Shown here: positions 40,634 through 51,273 of the stretch, one piece after another
How the letters are laid out: each line of letters begins with the position of its first letter
Numbering within the stretch: the first letter of the stretch is position 1
Assembly (NCBI GenBank): GCA_902799355.1
Contig: CADCAG010000025.1
Span: forward strand, 1 to 64,000
DNA: 64,000 nt
DNA from: an uncultured Bacteroidales bacterium
GTDB lineage: Bacteria > Bacteroidota > Bacteroidia > Bacteroidales > Bacteroidaceae
Direction of reading: 5' to 3'
Position numbers and translations under genes: made by a program
Notes under the pieces: model-generated
Databases searched by the model: none
What the model saw: only the letters and a program-made list of their open reading frames with translations
What the model was told of the DNA's origin: nothing

Positions 40634-42184
40634 ATGAGAAAGCTATCATTCGTTCTCTTTACCATAGTGCTGACCGCCTGCTCGCTCGACGAGCATCCGC
40701 GCGACCAGATTCCTGAAGAAGAGGTCTACACGTCGGCAAGCACGCTCTTTAACCACACGGTAGCCACCTTATATAATTATATTGGCGGCAGCAAGGAAGG
40801 GGAAGGACTACAGGGCACCGGACGCTGCGTCTGGGACTTGCAGACCTTCGGCTCTGACGAAGCGCTGTTGCCCACACGTGGCACCGACTGGTATGACGGC
40901 GGCATCTGGCAGGCCATGTACATGCACAGCTGGACGCCAGGACACGAGATTGTCAACAATTCGTGGCTCTACCTTTATAAAGTTATCACACTCTGCAACC
41001 GCTCGCTGGCCAATCTGGAAGCCCACAAAGCACTGGCAGGCACGAGCTACGAAGTATGGAATGCGGAGATTCGTGCCCTGCGTGCCATCTACTACTGGTA
41101 TCTGATAGACCTCTTTGGCGATGTGCCCTTGGTGATCTCCAGCGATGTCTCCCTCAAAGACGTGATGCGTTCACCCCGTGCAGAGGTGTTCCAGTTCTGC
41201 GTTGACGAGCTCAACGATTGCAACCAATATCTGTCCATGGAGAATAGTGTCCCAGAGGGTAACTACTACGGTCGCGTCACCATGCCCGTGGCCTACTTCG
41301 TGCTAGCGAAACTGATGCTTAACAGTGCGATATATACAGGGAAAACAGACGTCAACGAATACTATCAGAGATGCATCGAATACTGTGATTTCCTGGAGTT
41401 TATGGGATTCCAGCTGGAGGGCTTGATGGATATGAACTTCTACGTCTACAACCAGCATTCCAAAGAGAACATCTTCACCATTCCGATGGACAAGTACTAC
41501 TTTGCCAACCTCAATCAGAACCTTGTCCGTTCGTTGCACTACCGCCATGCCGACGCCTATGGATTCACTGGCGAGAACGGTACCTGTGCCACGCTGAAGA
41601 CCATAAAGGTCTTTGGCTACAATACGGAAGAGGAAGACACGCGCTTCGCTGCTACTTTCTATGCAGACGTGCTGAAGGGGCCTGACGCCAATCCGATACT
41701 GGACCGTATGGGACAAACGCTGAAGTACTATCCCGAGGAAGTGGAGATGGACCTGAGTGGTACGCCCTATGTGGAGACGGCAGGTGCCCGCATGAGGAAA
41801 TACCAGATTGACAAGAATAGCGCCAAAGGTGGACAGCTGATGAATAACGACATCGTACTGTTCCGCTTTGCCGACGTGCTGCTGATGCGTGCTGAAGCCA
41901 AGCTACGCCTAGGGATAGACGGGCATGAGGACTTCGACAGAGTACGCCAACGCTCTGGCATGCCTGTACGCCCCTACACCCTAGAGAATATTCTGGACGA
42001 GCGCCTGCTGGAGCTCTGCTGGGAGGGTTGGCGCCGTCAGGACCTGATCCGTTTCGGACAATACAAGTCACTCTACGATGGTCCTGATGCAGTAGACGAA
42101 AGCGACGGTCACACCGCCCTCTTCCCTATTCCTTCGGATGCTCGTACGCTGAATCCACAAATTACGCAGAACCCTGGCTACTAA
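40634..42184 (+). CDS. SusD/RagB family surface lipoprotein
   Basis: A 516-aa lipoprotein (MRKLSFVLFTIVLTACSLDE, lipobox LTAC with Cys 16). The TPR-like SusD fold is seen in RAIYYWYLIDLFGDVPLVIS near residue 156 and in the C-terminal RFADVLLMRAEAKLRLG and RRQDLIRFGQY. SusD proteins cap the SusC barrel and bind the incoming ligand at the cell surface. It follows the SusC gene by 18 bp and ends the unit; the next gene is convergent. Length and features are normal. Confidence 0.95.
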   Translation: MRKLSFVLFTIVLTACSLDEHPRDQIPEEEVYTSASTLFNHTVATLYNYIGGSKEGEGLQGTGRCVWDLQTFGSDEALLPTRGTDWYDGGIWQAMYMHSWTPGHEIVNNSWLYLYKVITLCNRSLANLEAHKALAGTSYEVWNAEIRALRAIYYWYLIDLFGDVPLVISSDVSLKDVMRSPRAEVFQFCVDELNDCNQYLSMENSVPEGNYYGRVTMPVAYFVLAKLMLNSAIYTGKTDVNEYYQRCIEYCDFLEFMGFQLEGLMDMNFYVYNQHSKENIFTIPMDKYYFANLNQNLVRSLHYRHADAYGFTGENGTCATLKTIKVFGYNTEEEDTRFAATFYADVLKGPDANPILDRMGQTLKYYPEEVEMDLSGTPYVETAGARMRKYQIDKNSAKGGQLMNNDIVLFRFADVLLMRAEAKLRLGIDGHEDFDRVRQRSGMPVRPYTLENILDERLLELCWEGWRRQDLIRFGQYKSLYDGPDAVDESDGHTALFPIPSDARTLNPQITQNPGY

Positions 42185-42195
42185 AGGGCTACCGG

Positions 42196-43536
42196 CTATT
42201 TCTTAGGAGTGTCATCGAACAGGTCTTGAAGCAATATCTGGCGTGCATCGCGCAGATAGTTGCTACGCAGTTCCATGGCCTTGCTCCACGTGTCGGAGAA
42301 GAGCTCGCTGACGTCGAGATTGATTTTCCACGAGCCATGTGACTCCAGGCGGTCAATCATGGTGCCGAGCGTCAGGTTCTTAATGTCCTCAGCAGGCATG
42401 AAGCGTGAGGTCTCTCCCTTCTCGTCGACGGTAATCTCGATGACTAGACCAGCTGCTATCTGTTCGTAGAGCAGGTCGTTGACAATGCGGATGGGCACCG
42501 TGGTCTCTCTGCTGAGCTCAAAGGCGCTAAGCGGTCGCTGTCCGTTGGCAAAGCGTCGACAGATGCGACTCATAATCAGGCTGTTGAGCAGTATCTTATA
42601 GCGGTAGCTGATTTCGCCTGTATTGGCGTCATAGTCATAGAAATCGAGATTCTGGTTGGTATAGCAGAGCTCAGCACCAAAGAGACAGATGGTCCACGAA
42701 ATCTGCAGCCACAGCATGAACAGCGGCAGGGCGGCAAACGAACCGTAGATGGCGTTGTAGCTGGAGAGGAAAATCTGTGAATGAATGTAGAAGATCTGCA
42801 GTCCCTGCATGGCGACACCTGCCAGGATGCCTGGGAAGATGGCGCAGATGGGTTTGACATGCGTGTTGGGCATGAAGATGTAGAGGGCGATAAACATGCC
42901 CGACATCAGGACGTACGGCAACAGGTCGATGAGGAAGCGGAGCGTGGGCCCCAGCAGCAGGAAGTCGGGCAGCGAGTCGGCAACGGTGGCCATGAAGATG
43001 GAGATACCCGACGTGATAACGATGATGATAGGAAAGAGGAAGAACATGGCCAGGTAGTCCGTAAAGGTACGGAAGATGCTACGTGGCTTCTTGACCTGCC
43101 AAATCTCATTGAAGGCATCCTCGATATTGCTGACCAGCATGAGCACCGTGTAGAGCATGAAGACAAGACCAATACCCAGAAAGACGCCACTCTTGGTATG
43201 TACAAGGTAGCTGTTGACGAAACCGATAATCACCTCTGCCACCTGTGGCTGCGACTCGAAAGCGTCGCGAAACCACACCTCGATATACTTGCTATAGCCA
43301 AAACCACGGGCAATGGCAAAGACAACAGCGGTAATGGGCACGATGGCCAGCAGCGTGGAATAGGTCAGCGCCGAGGCTTTCTGCAGCACCCGCTTGGTGG
43401 TAAAGAAGCGGATGGCGAGGATGAGCTTCTTGAGGATTTCCAAGAAGAGGAATCTCAGCGGCGACACGTTGTTCTGGTTGATGCGCCAGATGTCGGTCTC
43501 GAAAAACTTGATGATGCGATCTATGCGTTGGGCCAT
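42196..43536 (-). CDS. YihY/virulence factor BrkB family membrane protein
   Basis: A 446-aa protein with about six membrane helices in residues 30-300. The family signature is seen in KASALTYSTLLAIVPITAVV near residue 50, and later in FAALPLFMLWLQISWTICLF with GAELCYTNQN. The C-terminal 130 residues are soluble and look like a winged-helix domain (FELSRETTVPIRIVNDLLYE), a common extension in Bacteroidetes. The family was once called RNase BN by mistake; its function is unknown, possibly transport or envelope related. It lies downstream of rnpB on the same strand. Confidence 0.9.
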   Translation of the reverse strand: MAQRIDRIIKFFETDIWRINQNNVSPLRFLFLEILKKLILAIRFFTTKRVLQKASALTYSTLLAIVPITAVVFAIARGFGYSKYIEVWFRDAFESQPQVAEVIIGFVNSYLVHTKSGVFLGIGLVFMLYTVLMLVSNIEDAFNEIWQVKKPRSIFRTFTDYLAMFFLFPIIIVITSGISIFMATVADSLPDFLLLGPTLRFLIDLLPYVLMSGMFIALYIFMPNTHVKPICAIFPGILAGVAMQGLQIFYIHSQIFLSSYNAIYGSFAALPLFMLWLQISWTICLFGAELCYTNQNLDFYDYDANTGEISYRYKILLNSLIMSRICRRFANGQRPLSAFELSRETTVPIRIVNDLLYEQIAAGLVIEITVDEKGETSRFMPAEDIKNLTLGTMIDRLESHGSWKINLDVSELFSDTWSKAMELRSNYLRDARQILLQDLFDDTPKK

Positions 43537-43577
43537 GGATGCGAAGTTCTAAGTTGTTAATTACGATAAGAAAAAAA

Positions 43578-43943
43578 GAAAGCACTGCCCCTATAAGCCG
43601 GGTTCTGTACCTTTTGCAAGGTGTCTGCCATTTATCTACTCCGCAGGTTACCCTACGACTCAAGCATTCTACCCTCCATCGCAGCTTGCGCTTCGGACGG
43701 ACAGCCCTCAGACGATGGTATACGCGAACTTGCAGCCTCCAGATGGAACAGCCCGACGATCACCCGCCGGCTGGTGGTCTCTTACACCACCTTCTCACCC
43801 TTACCCCGTGGGGCGGTAATTTTCTTCTCCCATATCCAGCTGTCGCCAACTGCTGGCACTTTCACCAGTGGAGTGTCCTGTGCTGCCCGGACTTTCCTCT
43901 CGTGCTCCAATGAGCACCAGCGGCAGACCGAGGCACTGCTTTC
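43578..43943 (-). ncRNA. rnpB: RNase P RNA (bacterial type A)
   Basis: The minus strand has the diagnostic conserved core GAGGAAAGTCCGGGC near the 5' end (about 43888-43903) and ends ACAGAACCCGGCTTATAGGG, with the 5' and 3' termini pairing (GCAGTGCC region). The 3' end is followed by a T-run (43571-43577). As catalytic subunit of RNase P it removes the 5' leader from pre-tRNAs. End positions are estimated from the terminal helix, good to a few bases. Confidence 0.95.
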
Positions 43944-43949
43944 AGCGTG

Positions 43950-43957
43950 CAAAGGTA
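43950..43957 (-). promoter_or_regulatory. -7 box (TACCTTTG) for rnpB
   Basis: CAAAGGTA on the plus strand reads TACCTTTG on the minus strand, 6 bp from the RNA 5' end. The -33 position falls in the AATGAAG repeat array and has no TTTG. Confidence 0.65.
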
Positions 43958-43965
43958 ACATTTTT

Positions 43966-43993
43966 AATGAAGAATGAAGAATGAAGAATGAAG
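43966..43993. repeat. four exact AATGAAG heptamers between rnpB and valS
   Basis: AATGAAG is repeated exactly four times (28 bp). The repeats contain ATGs that extend the valS frame upstream artificially. Confidence 0.9.
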
Positions 43994-44014
43994 AATTTTC
44001 TTTGTGGCAGCAAA

Positions 44015-44042
44015 TTTTTCACTTTTCACTTTTCACTTTTCA
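44015..44042. repeat. four CTTTTCA heptamers upstream of the valS promoter
   Basis: TTTTTCA-CTTTTCA-CTTTTCA-CTTTTCA: four 7-bp units ending about 10 bp before the valS -7 box. Confidence 0.9.
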
Positions 44043-44052
44043 CTTTTTTTCG

Positions 44053-44060
44053 TACCTTTG
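44053..44060 (+). promoter_or_regulatory. -7 box (TACCTTTG) for valS
   Basis: TACCTTTG matches TAnnTTTG and lies 23 bp upstream of the preferred ATG at 44084. The -33 region consists of CTTTTCA repeats. Confidence 0.6.
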
Positions 44061-44083
44061 CAACCGTTTTTATAATAAGGTAT

Positions 44084-46789
44084 ATGGAATTAGCAAGTAA
44101 ATATGACCCAAAAGAGGTCGAAGGAAAGTGGTATCAGTATTGGCTGGACCACAAACTTTTCTCTAGTAAACCTGATGGCCGTGAGCCCTACACGATCGTT
44201 ATTCCACCGCCCAATGTGACGGGTGTGCTGCATATGGGCCACATGCTGAACAACACCATCCAGGATATTTTGGTTCGTCGTGCACGCATGGAAGGTAAGA
44301 ACGCCCTGTGGGTGCCCGGTACCGACCACGCTTCGATTGCTACTGAGGCCAAGGTGGTGAAGAAGCTGGCTGGCGAAGGCATTAAGAAGCGCGACCTGAC
44401 ACGTGATCAGTTCCTGGAGCATGCCTGGGATTGGACGCACGAGCACGGTGGCATTATCCTGAAGCAGTTGCGCCGTCTGGGTGCCAGCTGCGACTGGGAC
44501 CGCACCGCTTTCACCATGGACGAGAAGCGTTCAGAGAGTGTCATCAAGGTTTTCGTAGACCTCTACAATAAGGGACTGATCTATCGCGGTCTGCGCATGG
44601 TCAACTGGGACCCCAAGGCGCTGACAGCCCTGTCTACCGAGGAGGTTATCTACAAGGAAGAGCAGAGTCACCTGTTCCATCTGAAATACTATGTGGACGG
44701 TCTGACCACCCTCGATAACGAGGAGGCTCTGAAGGCCGAGGGCAACATCATCCACAAGGATGCGAAGGGCTACTATGCCGTTGTTGCCACCACGCGTCCT
44801 GAGACCATCATGGGTGATACGGCCATGTGTATCAACCCCAAGGACCCCAAGAACCAGTGGCTGAAAGGTCGCAAGGTGATTGTTCCGCTGGTGAACCGTG
44901 TCATTCCCGTCATTGAGGACCGTTATGTGGATATCGAGTTTGGTACGGGTTGCTTGAAGGTTACTCCCGCCCACGACACTAACGACTACATGCTGGGTAA
45001 GACGCACAACCTGGAGACCATCGACATCTTCAATGCCGACGGTACCATCTCTGAGCAGAGCCCGCTATATGTCGGCATGGACCGCTTTGACTGCCGCAAG
45101 CAGATTGCCAAGGACCTGCAGGAAGCTGGTCTGATGGAGAAGATAGAGGACTACGTCAACAAGGTTGGCTACTCGGAGCGTAACCCCGACACCGCTATCG
45201 AGCCCCGTCTCTCGCTGCAGTGGTTCCTGAAGATGAAGCACTTTGCTGACATCGCTCTGCCGCCAGTGATGAACGACGAACTGAAGTTCTATCCTGCCAA
45301 GTACAAAAACACCTACAAGAACTGGCTGGAGAACATCCAGGACTGGTGTATCTCTCGTCAGCTGTGGTGGGGTCATCGCATTCCTGCCTATTACTACAAC
45401 GAGAACGACGACTATGTCGTAGCCGAGACTCGTGAGGAGGCTCTGAAGCTGGCTCAGCAGAAGAATGCTGCCATCACCGATGCAGACCTTCGTCAGGACG
45501 AGGACGCCCTCGATACCTGGTTCTCTTCATGGCTGTGGCCTATCTCGCTGTTTGACGGCATTAACAACCCTGGCAATGAGGAAATCAACTACTACTACCC
45601 CACCTCAGACCTGGTAACGGGTCCGGATATTATCTTCTTCTGGGTAGCTCGTATGATTATGGCCGGCTATGAGTATATCGGCAAGATGCCTTTCAAGAAT
45701 GTATACTTCACGGGTATCGTTCGCGACAAGCTGGGTCGTAAGATGTCGAAGTCACTGGGTAACAGCCCCGACCCCATCGAACTCATTGAGAAGTTCGGTG
45801 CCGACGGTGTACGCATGGGTATGATGCTCTCTGCACCTGCTGGTAACGACATCCTCTTCGACGAGGCACTCTGCGAGCAGGGCCGTAACTTCAACAATAA
45901 GATTTGGAATGCCTTCCGTCTGGTTAAGGGTTGGAAGGTTACAGATATGCCACAGTCAGAGGCTGGCAAGATTGCTACCGCATGGTTCGAGGCTAAGCTG
46001 CGTCAGACCAATGCCGAGGTTGACGACCTCTTCAAGAAGTACCGCATCTCGGAGGCTCTGATGGCTGTCTATAAGCTCTTCTGGGACGAGTTCTCCAGCT
46101 GGTATCTGGAGATGGTGAAGCCCGCCTACATCAATGGCGAGGCACAGCCCATCGACAAGCAGACCTACGAGAAGACCCTCGAGTTCTTCGAGATTCTGCT
46201 GAAGATGCTCCACCCGTTCATGCCGTTCATCACGGAAGAGTTGTGGCAGCATCTCTACGACCGCAACGAGGGAGAGTCGATTATGCGCGACAAGCTGACA
46301 CTGCCCGCTCCTACTGCTGCTGACGACGAGTTAGCTGCACAGATAGAGAACGTGAAGCAGATTGTCTCCGGCGTTCGTATGGTTCGCAACCAGAAGAACA
46401 TCGCTCCCAAGGAGCAGCTCAGCCTGCAGACTGTCGGCCAGAACCGCTACGAGGCCTTCAACGCCGTTATCAGCAAGATGGCCAACCTGAGCGCTATCGA
46501 GGTGGTTGCTGAGAAAGACGCCACCGCCAGTGCCTTCATGATTGGTACCGACGAGTTTGCCGTTCCTCTGGGCAACATGATTGACGTGGAAGCTGAAATC
46601 CAGAAGATGGAGGCTCAGCTGCAGCACCTCGAAGGCTTCTTGGCAGGTGTCAAGAAGAAGCTCTCCAACGAGCGCTTCGTCGCTAACGCTCCAGAGGCTG
46701 TTGTCGCCATGGAACGTAAGAAGCAGAGCGACTCTGAGGAGAAGATTGCTGCCCTGCGCGAGTCAATAGCTGCGCTGAGAGCACAATGA
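44084..46789 (+). CDS. valS: valine--tRNA ligase
   Basis: From ATG 44084 ([20 protein letters not shown]) the product is 901 aa, normal for ValS. The frame is open further upstream, but that part is repeat DNA lying before the promoter. Class I signatures are [13 protein letters not shown] (HIGH-type) near residue 42 and [14 protein letters not shown] near residue 550. The editing domain ([13 protein letters not shown]), anticodon-binding domain and C-terminal coiled coil ([19 protein letters not shown]) are all visible. It charges tRNA-Val. The stop overlaps the HD gene start (ATGA). Confidence 0.97.
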   Translation: MELASKYDPKEVEGKWYQYWLDHKLFSSKPDGREPYTIVIPPPNVTGVLHMGHMLNNTIQDILVRRARMEGKNALWVPGTDHASIATEAKVVKKLAGEGIKKRDLTRDQFLEHAWDWTHEHGGIILKQLRRLGASCDWDRTAFTMDEKRSESVIKVFVDLYNKGLIYRGLRMVNWDPKALTALSTEEVIYKEEQSHLFHLKYYVDGLTTLDNEEALKAEGNIIHKDAKGYYAVVATTRPETIMGDTAMCINPKDPKNQWLKGRKVIVPLVNRVIPVIEDRYVDIEFGTGCLKVTPAHDTNDYMLGKTHNLETIDIFNADGTISEQSPLYVGMDRFDCRKQIAKDLQEAGLMEKIEDYVNKVGYSERNPDTAIEPRLSLQWFLKMKHFADIALPPVMNDELKFYPAKYKNTYKNWLENIQDWCISRQLWWGHRIPAYYYNENDDYVVAETREEALKLAQQKNAAITDADLRQDEDALDTWFSSWLWPISLFDGINNPGNEEINYYYPTSDLVTGPDIIFFWVARMIMAGYEYIGKMPFKNVYFTGIVRDKLGRKMSKSLGNSPDPIELIEKFGADGVRMGMMLSAPAGNDILFDEALCEQGRNFNNKIWNAFRLVKGWKVTDMPQSEAGKIATAWFEAKLRQTNAEVDDLFKKYRISEALMAVYKLFWDEFSSWYLEMVKPAYINGEAQPIDKQTYEKTLEFFEILLKMLHPFMPFITEELWQHLYDRNEGESIMRDKLTLPAPTAADDELAAQIENVKQIVSGVRMVRNQKNIAPKEQLSLQTVGQNRYEAFNAVISKMANLSAIEVVAEKDATASAFMIGTDEFAVPLGNMIDVEAEIQKMEAQLQHLEGFLAGVKKKLSNERFVANAPEAVVAMERKKQSDSEEKIAALRESIAALRAQ

Positions 46790-48006
46790 ACGAACACAAG
46801 ATTATAAACGACCCCGTCTTCGGATTTATCAAAATCCGGAGGGGGTTGCTTTATGATATAGTACAGCACCCGCTGTTTCAGCGACTGAACCGGATCGTAC
46901 AACTGGGACTGGCATCTGTCGTCTATCCTGGTGCCCGCCACACCCGTTTCCAACATTCGCTGGGTGCTCTGCACCTGATGTCGGAAGCCGTCAAGTCGCT
47001 GACAGAGAAAGGCATCTACATCTTTGACTCTGAGGCTGAAGCCGTACAGGCAGCCATCCTGATGCACGACATAGGCCACGGGCCGTTCTCGCACGTTTTG
47101 GAGAACACGCTGATTCACGGCATCTCACACGAAGACATCTCGCTCTTGATGATGGAACAGATCAACAACGACCTGAAAGGTCAGCTGAATCTGGCTATCT
47201 CTATCTTCAAGGACGAATACCCCAACAAGATTTTCCACCAGCTCATCTCTTCACAGCTGGACATGGACCGCCTGGACTACCTGCGTCGCGACTCGTTCTA
47301 TACGGGAGTGACAGAGGGAAATATTGGTTCAGCACGTATCATCAAGATGCTCAACGTGATGGACGACCGTCTGGTGGTAGAAGCCAAAGGCATCTACTCT
47401 GTAGAGAACTACCTGACGACACGACGGTTGATGTACTGGCAGGTTTATCTGCACAAGACAACGGTTGGCTACGAGAAGATACTGGTCAATGCGCTGAAGA
47501 GAGCCAAGCAGCTGGTACAGGAGGGCCGCGAGGTGTTTGCCTCTCCTGCCCTGGCCTACTTCCTCCAGAACAACGTTGACGCCAAATGGTTTGCTACGCA
47601 CAACGAAGCACTCAGCAACTATGCTGAGTTGGACGACTCTGACATCTGGAGCGCCCTGAAGGTGTGGCGCCATCACGACGACAAGATACTAGCAACGCTG
47701 GCCACCGACTTGGTAGACCGCCGTCTGTTCAAGGTAGAGGTGACGGAAGAGCCGCCCACAGAGGAGCATCTCGCTGAGATACGTCAGCGAATAGCTCTTG
47801 CCATGGGCATTAGCGAGGCGAACACCAGCCACCTGATGTCGCTGACGGAGATAGGCAAAGACATGTACAATCCTGACGATGACAGCATCGGAATCCTGTA
47901 CAAAGACGGTACTGTAAAAGACATCTCTGAGGCCTCTGAAATCCTCAATGTACAGCTACTTTCAAAAAAAATACGCAAATATTACCTCTGTTATCAACGA
48001 GTTTAA
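46786..48006 (+). CDS. HD-domain phosphohydrolase (dNTPase-like)
   Basis: A 406-aa cytoplasmic protein of the HD superfamily. Metal-binding residues are seen in [15 protein letters not shown] (His) near residue 46, [20 protein letters not shown] (His-Asp) near residue 85 and [17 protein letters not shown] (Asp) near residue 162. The layout matches the SAMHD1/dGTPase-like HD proteins found in most Bacteroidetes. Substrate not established; dNTP hydrolysis is the usual suggestion. Translationally coupled to valS by a 4-bp ATGA overlap. Confidence 0.9.
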   Translation: MNEHKIINDPVFGFIKIRRGLLYDIVQHPLFQRLNRIVQLGLASVVYPGARHTRFQHSLGALHLMSEAVKSLTEKGIYIFDSEAEAVQAAILMHDIGHGPFSHVLENTLIHGISHEDISLLMMEQINNDLKGQLNLAISIFKDEYPNKIFHQLISSQLDMDRLDYLRRDSFYTGVTEGNIGSARIIKMLNVMDDRLVVEAKGIYSVENYLTTRRLMYWQVYLHKTTVGYEKILVNALKRAKQLVQEGREVFASPALAYFLQNNVDAKWFATHNEALSNYAELDDSDIWSALKVWRHHDDKILATLATDLVDRRLFKVEVTEEPPTEEHLAEIRQRIALAMGISEANTSHLMSLTEIGKDMYNPDDDSIGILYKDGTVKDISEASEILNVQLLSKKIRKYYLCYQRV

Positions 48007-48017
48007 GATTTTTTTTG

Positions 48018-48025
48018 TAACTTTG
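48018..48025 (+). promoter_or_regulatory. -7 box (TAACTTTG) for the lpx operon
   Basis: TAACTTTG matches TAnnTTTG, 28 bp upstream of the lpxD ATG, directly after the HD gene. Confidence 0.55.
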
Positions 48026-48053
48026 CAGCGTTTATTAAAACCAAATACATACT

Positions 48054-49037
48054 ATGGAGTTTACAGCCAAGCAAATTGCTGACATGATTAACGGACGTGT
48101 TGAGGGCAATCCTGACGCTAAAATCAACACCTTTGCTAAGATTGAAGAAGGTCGGGAAGGAGCTATCTCTTTCCTTTCCAATCCGAAATACACCCCTTAC
48201 ATCTACGAGACACAGTCGAGCGTAGTGCTCATCAACGAGGATGTGGAACTGACACAGCCCGTCAGTTGCACGCTCATCCGCGTCAAGAACGCCTATGAGA
48301 GTGTGGCCAAGCTGTTACAGTTGTATGCCTCGATGATGCCTCAGAAGACGGGTATCGACCCGCTGGCCTTCGTGTCCAAGTCGGCAAAGATTGGTGAGAA
48401 CGTATATATTGCCCCCTTTGCCTATATCGGTGACAACGTAACCATCGGCGACGGTACGCGCATCTTCCCACACGTCACCATCTATGACGGCTGTAAGATT
48501 GGCAAGAATGTCACCATTCATGCTGGCAGCGTCATCGGTGCCGACGGTTTCGGCTTTGCGCCCAACCATGAAGGTTACGACAAGATTCCACAGATTGGTA
48601 TCGTGGTCATTGAGGATAATGTGGAGATTGGTGCCAACACCTGTGTGGACCGCTCTACCATGGGGCAGACGATTATCCACAAGGGTGTGAAGCTGGACAA
48701 CCTCATCCAGGTAGCCCACAACTGCGAGATCGGTGAGAACACTGTGATGTCTGCACAGGTAGGCATGGCAGGAAGTACCAAGATTGGTGCGTGGTGTATG
48801 GTGGGAGGCCAGGCAGGTTTCTCCGGACATATCAAGATTGCCGACAAGACTTTTGTAGGTGCACAGAGTGGAGTCATCAGCAATACCAAGGGTAATGGCG
48901 AGCAGCTGATTGGCGCACCGGCCATCGATCCGAAGATTTTCTTCAAAGCTCAGGCTGTCATGAAGCGCCTGCCCGACATGTACAAAGAGCTAGGCATGCT
49001 GCGCAAGGAAATAGAAGAACTCAAGAAATCAAAATAA
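48054..49037 (+). CDS. lpxD: UDP-3-O-(3-hydroxyacyl)glucosamine N-acyltransferase LpxD
   Basis: A 327-aa enzyme of lipid A biosynthesis. The N-terminal uridine-binding domain ([18 protein letters not shown]) is followed by left-handed beta-helix hexapeptide repeats ([20 protein letters not shown] and so on) with the catalytic His in [14 protein letters not shown] near residue 225, and a C-terminal helix. It adds the N-linked hydroxyacyl chain in step three of the pathway. First gene of the lpxD-lpxC/fabZ-lpxA-miaA-PBP1A row, 6 bp before the next gene. Confidence 0.97.
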   Translation: MEFTAKQIADMINGRVEGNPDAKINTFAKIEEGREGAISFLSNPKYTPYIYETQSSVVLINEDVELTQPVSCTLIRVKNAYESVAKLLQLYASMMPQKTGIDPLAFVSKSAKIGENVYIAPFAYIGDNVTIGDGTRIFPHVTIYDGCKIGKNVTIHAGSVIGADGFGFAPNHEGYDKIPQIGIVVIEDNVEIGANTCVDRSTMGQTIIHKGVKLDNLIQVAHNCEIGENTVMSAQVGMAGSTKIGAWCMVGGQAGFSGHIKIADKTFVGAQSGVISNTKGNGEQLIGAPAIDPKIFFKAQAVMKRLPDMYKELGMLRKEIEELKKSK

Positions 49038-49043
49038 GATACT

Positions 49044-50426
49044 ATGAAACAGAAAACACTCAAAGGCAGTTTCTCCCTCTTCGGTAAGGGATTGCACACA
49101 GGTTTGAACCTGACAGTAACGTTCAACCCTGCCCCAGAGAACACTGGTTATAAGATACAGCGCATAGACCTGGAAGGTGAGCCTATCATTGACGGTATTG
49201 CCGAGAATGTCATTGACACTCAGCGCGGTACCGTACTGGCTAAGGGTGACGCCCGCGTGTCAACCGTAGAACACGGTCTGGCTGCCCTGTACGCCTTGGG
49301 CATCGACAACTGTCTGATTCAGGTCAACGGACCGGAGTTCCCCATCCTGGACGGTTCTGCCATCCAGTATGTGGAGAAAATCAGAGAGGTCGGCATGGAG
49401 GAGCAGAACGCTCCCAAGGATTGGTATATCATCCGCAAGAAGATTGAGGTGAAGGACGAGAAGACCGGTTCGTGCATCACTATCCTGCCCGATGACGAGT
49501 TCTCTATCACCGCCATGTGCTCCTTTGACTCAAAGATTATCAATTCGCAGTTTGCTACCGTCAACAAGGTAGAGGACTTCCCTGCAGAGATAGCTCCCGC
49601 ACGTACCTTTGTCTTTGTACGCGACATTGAACCGCTGTTGCAGGCTAACCTCATCAAGGGTGGCGACCTGGACAACGCTATCGTCATCTACGAGCGCCAG
49701 ACAACACAGGAGCGCCTCGACATGCTGGCAGACATGCTGGGTGTGGAGCATCGCGATGCTACCGAGCTGGGCTACATACAACACAAGCCGCTGGTATGGG
49801 AGAACGAATGTACTCGCCACAAGTTGCTGGACGTCATCGGCGATATGGCGCTGATCGGCAAGCCCATCAAGGGTCGCATCATCGCAACACGTCCCGGACA
49901 TACCATCAATAACAAGTTTGCACGTCAGATGCGCCGTGAGATTCGCAAGCACGAGATTCAGGCACCATTCTACGATCCCAACGAGGAGCCGGTAATGGAT
50001 GTCAACCGCATCCGTGAACTGCTGCCCCACCGCTATCCCATGCAGTTGGTCGACAAGGTTATCTCGCTGGGTGCCAACACCATTGTGGGTATCAAGAACG
50101 TTACCTCCAACGAGCCGTTCTTCCAGGGACACTTCCCCGAAGAGCCCGTCATGCCAGGTGTTCTGCAGATTGAGGCGATGGCACAGTGTGGAGGTCTCTT
50201 GGTGCTGAACACGCTGGAGGATCCCGCAAGCTGGTCTACCTACTTCATGAAGATTGACGACGTGAAATTCCGTCAGAAGGTTGTTCCTGGTGACACCCTC
50301 ATCTTCAAGGTCGACCTGCTGGCACCTGTACGCCACGGCATCTCTTCGATGAAAGGTTACATCTTTGTCGGCGACCATGTTGTTGCCGAGGCAACCTTCA
50401 CCGCACAAATCGTCAAGAACAAGTAA
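49044..50426 (+). CDS. lpxC/fabZ: bifunctional LpxC deacetylase / FabZ dehydratase
   Basis: A 460-aa natural fusion known from Bacteroidetes. Residues 1-300 are LpxC, the zinc-dependent deacetylase of the committed lipid A step (STVEHGLAALYALGIDNCLI near 73, HKLLDVIGDMALIGKPIKG near 255). Residues about 315-460 are FabZ (LLPHRYPMQLVDKVI, then FFQGHFPEEPVMPGVLQIEA with the catalytic His), the 3-hydroxyacyl-ACP dehydratase of fatty acid synthesis. Both enzymes compete for the same hydroxyacyl pool, so the fusion fixes their ratio. Placed between lpxD and lpxA. Confidence 0.97.
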   Translation: MKQKTLKGSFSLFGKGLHTGLNLTVTFNPAPENTGYKIQRIDLEGEPIIDGIAENVIDTQRGTVLAKGDARVSTVEHGLAALYALGIDNCLIQVNGPEFPILDGSAIQYVEKIREVGMEEQNAPKDWYIIRKKIEVKDEKTGSCITILPDDEFSITAMCSFDSKIINSQFATVNKVEDFPAEIAPARTFVFVRDIEPLLQANLIKGGDLDNAIVIYERQTTQERLDMLADMLGVEHRDATELGYIQHKPLVWENECTRHKLLDVIGDMALIGKPIKGRIIATRPGHTINNKFARQMRREIRKHEIQAPFYDPNEEPVMDVNRIRELLPHRYPMQLVDKVISLGANTIVGIKNVTSNEPFFQGHFPEEPVMPGVLQIEAMAQCGGLLVLNTLEDPASWSTYFMKIDDVKFRQKVVPGDTLIFKVDLLAPVRHGISSMKGYIFVGDHVVAEATFTAQIVKNK

Positions 50427-50468
50427 AAAAAGACTTTAAATCACACATATATATAATATTGTACGCGC

Positions 50469-51239
50469 ATGAACCAGATACATCCATTGGCCGTAGTAGA
50501 CCCTGAGGCAAAGCTTGGTGACAACAACGTCATTGGCCCCTTTTGTGTCATCGACAAGAATGTCGTCATTGGTGACAACAATAAGTTTCTGAACAATGTG
50601 ACCATCCACTTTGGTGCTCGCATTGGTAATAACAACGAATTCTTCCCCGGTGCCAGCATTTCTACCAAACCCCAGGACTTGAAGTTCCAGGGTGAAGAGA
50701 CTACCTGCGAGATTGGCAACAACAACAGCATTCGCGAGAATGTAACCATCAGTCGCGGTACGGCATCAAGAGGCAGAACCGTCGTAGGCAATGGCAACCT
50801 GCTCATGGAGAACATGCACATCGGTCACGACTGTGTGATAGGTAATGGTTGCATCATCGGCAATTCGACAAAGTTTGCCGGAGAGGTGGAGGTTGACGAC
50901 AATGCCATCATCTCTGCCTGCTGCCTGTTCCACCAGTTCCTGCACGTCGGAGGCTATATCATGTTCCAGGGCGGCAGCCGTACTTCACAGGACATTCCTC
51001 CCTATGTTATTGCCGGCAAAGAACCTATCCGCTATGCGGGTGTCAACCTGATTGGTCTGCGCCGCAGAGGTTTCTCTAACGAGACCATCGACGCCATCCA
51101 CGATGCATATCGCATCATCTACTCCAAAGGTATCATGAAGGACGGCGTTGCCGAGGCACGTGCGAAATATCCTGATTCCAAGGAGGTTGACTATATCTGT
51201 TCGTTCATCGAGAACTCTAAGCGTGGAGTGATACGATAA
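50469..51239 (+). CDS. lpxA: UDP-N-acetylglucosamine acyltransferase LpxA
   Basis: A 256-aa hexapeptide-repeat acyltransferase ([20 protein letters not shown]) with the catalytic His in the [18 protein letters not shown] region near residue 118 and the typical C-terminal helical domain ([20 protein letters not shown]). It performs the first step of lipid A synthesis, transferring a hydroxyacyl chain to UDP-GlcNAc. It follows lpxC/fabZ by 42 bp in the same operon. Confidence 0.97.
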   Translation: MNQIHPLAVVDPEAKLGDNNVIGPFCVIDKNVVIGDNNKFLNNVTIHFGARIGNNNEFFPGASISTKPQDLKFQGEETTCEIGNNNSIRENVTISRGTASRGRTVVGNGNLLMENMHIGHDCVIGNGCIIGNSTKFAGEVEVDDNAIISACCLFHQFLHVGGYIMFQGGSRTSQDIPPYVIAGKEPIRYAGVNLIGLRRRGFSNETIDAIHDAYRIIYSKGIMKDGVAEARAKYPDSKEVDYICSFIENSKRGVIR

Positions 51240-51273
51240 AGCGAGCAAAGAAGCCAGAAAAAATGAGGAGGAA

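Noticed and set aside
43988..44083. N-terminal extension of ValS by 32 residues
   Set aside because: It is encoded by the repeat DNA upstream of the -7 box and would precede the likely transcription start; the ATG at 44084 gives a normal ValS start.
49044..50426. LpxC-FabZ fusion as a novel fusion
   Set aside because: This fusion is established in Bacteroidetes and is not a novelty or an assembly error.
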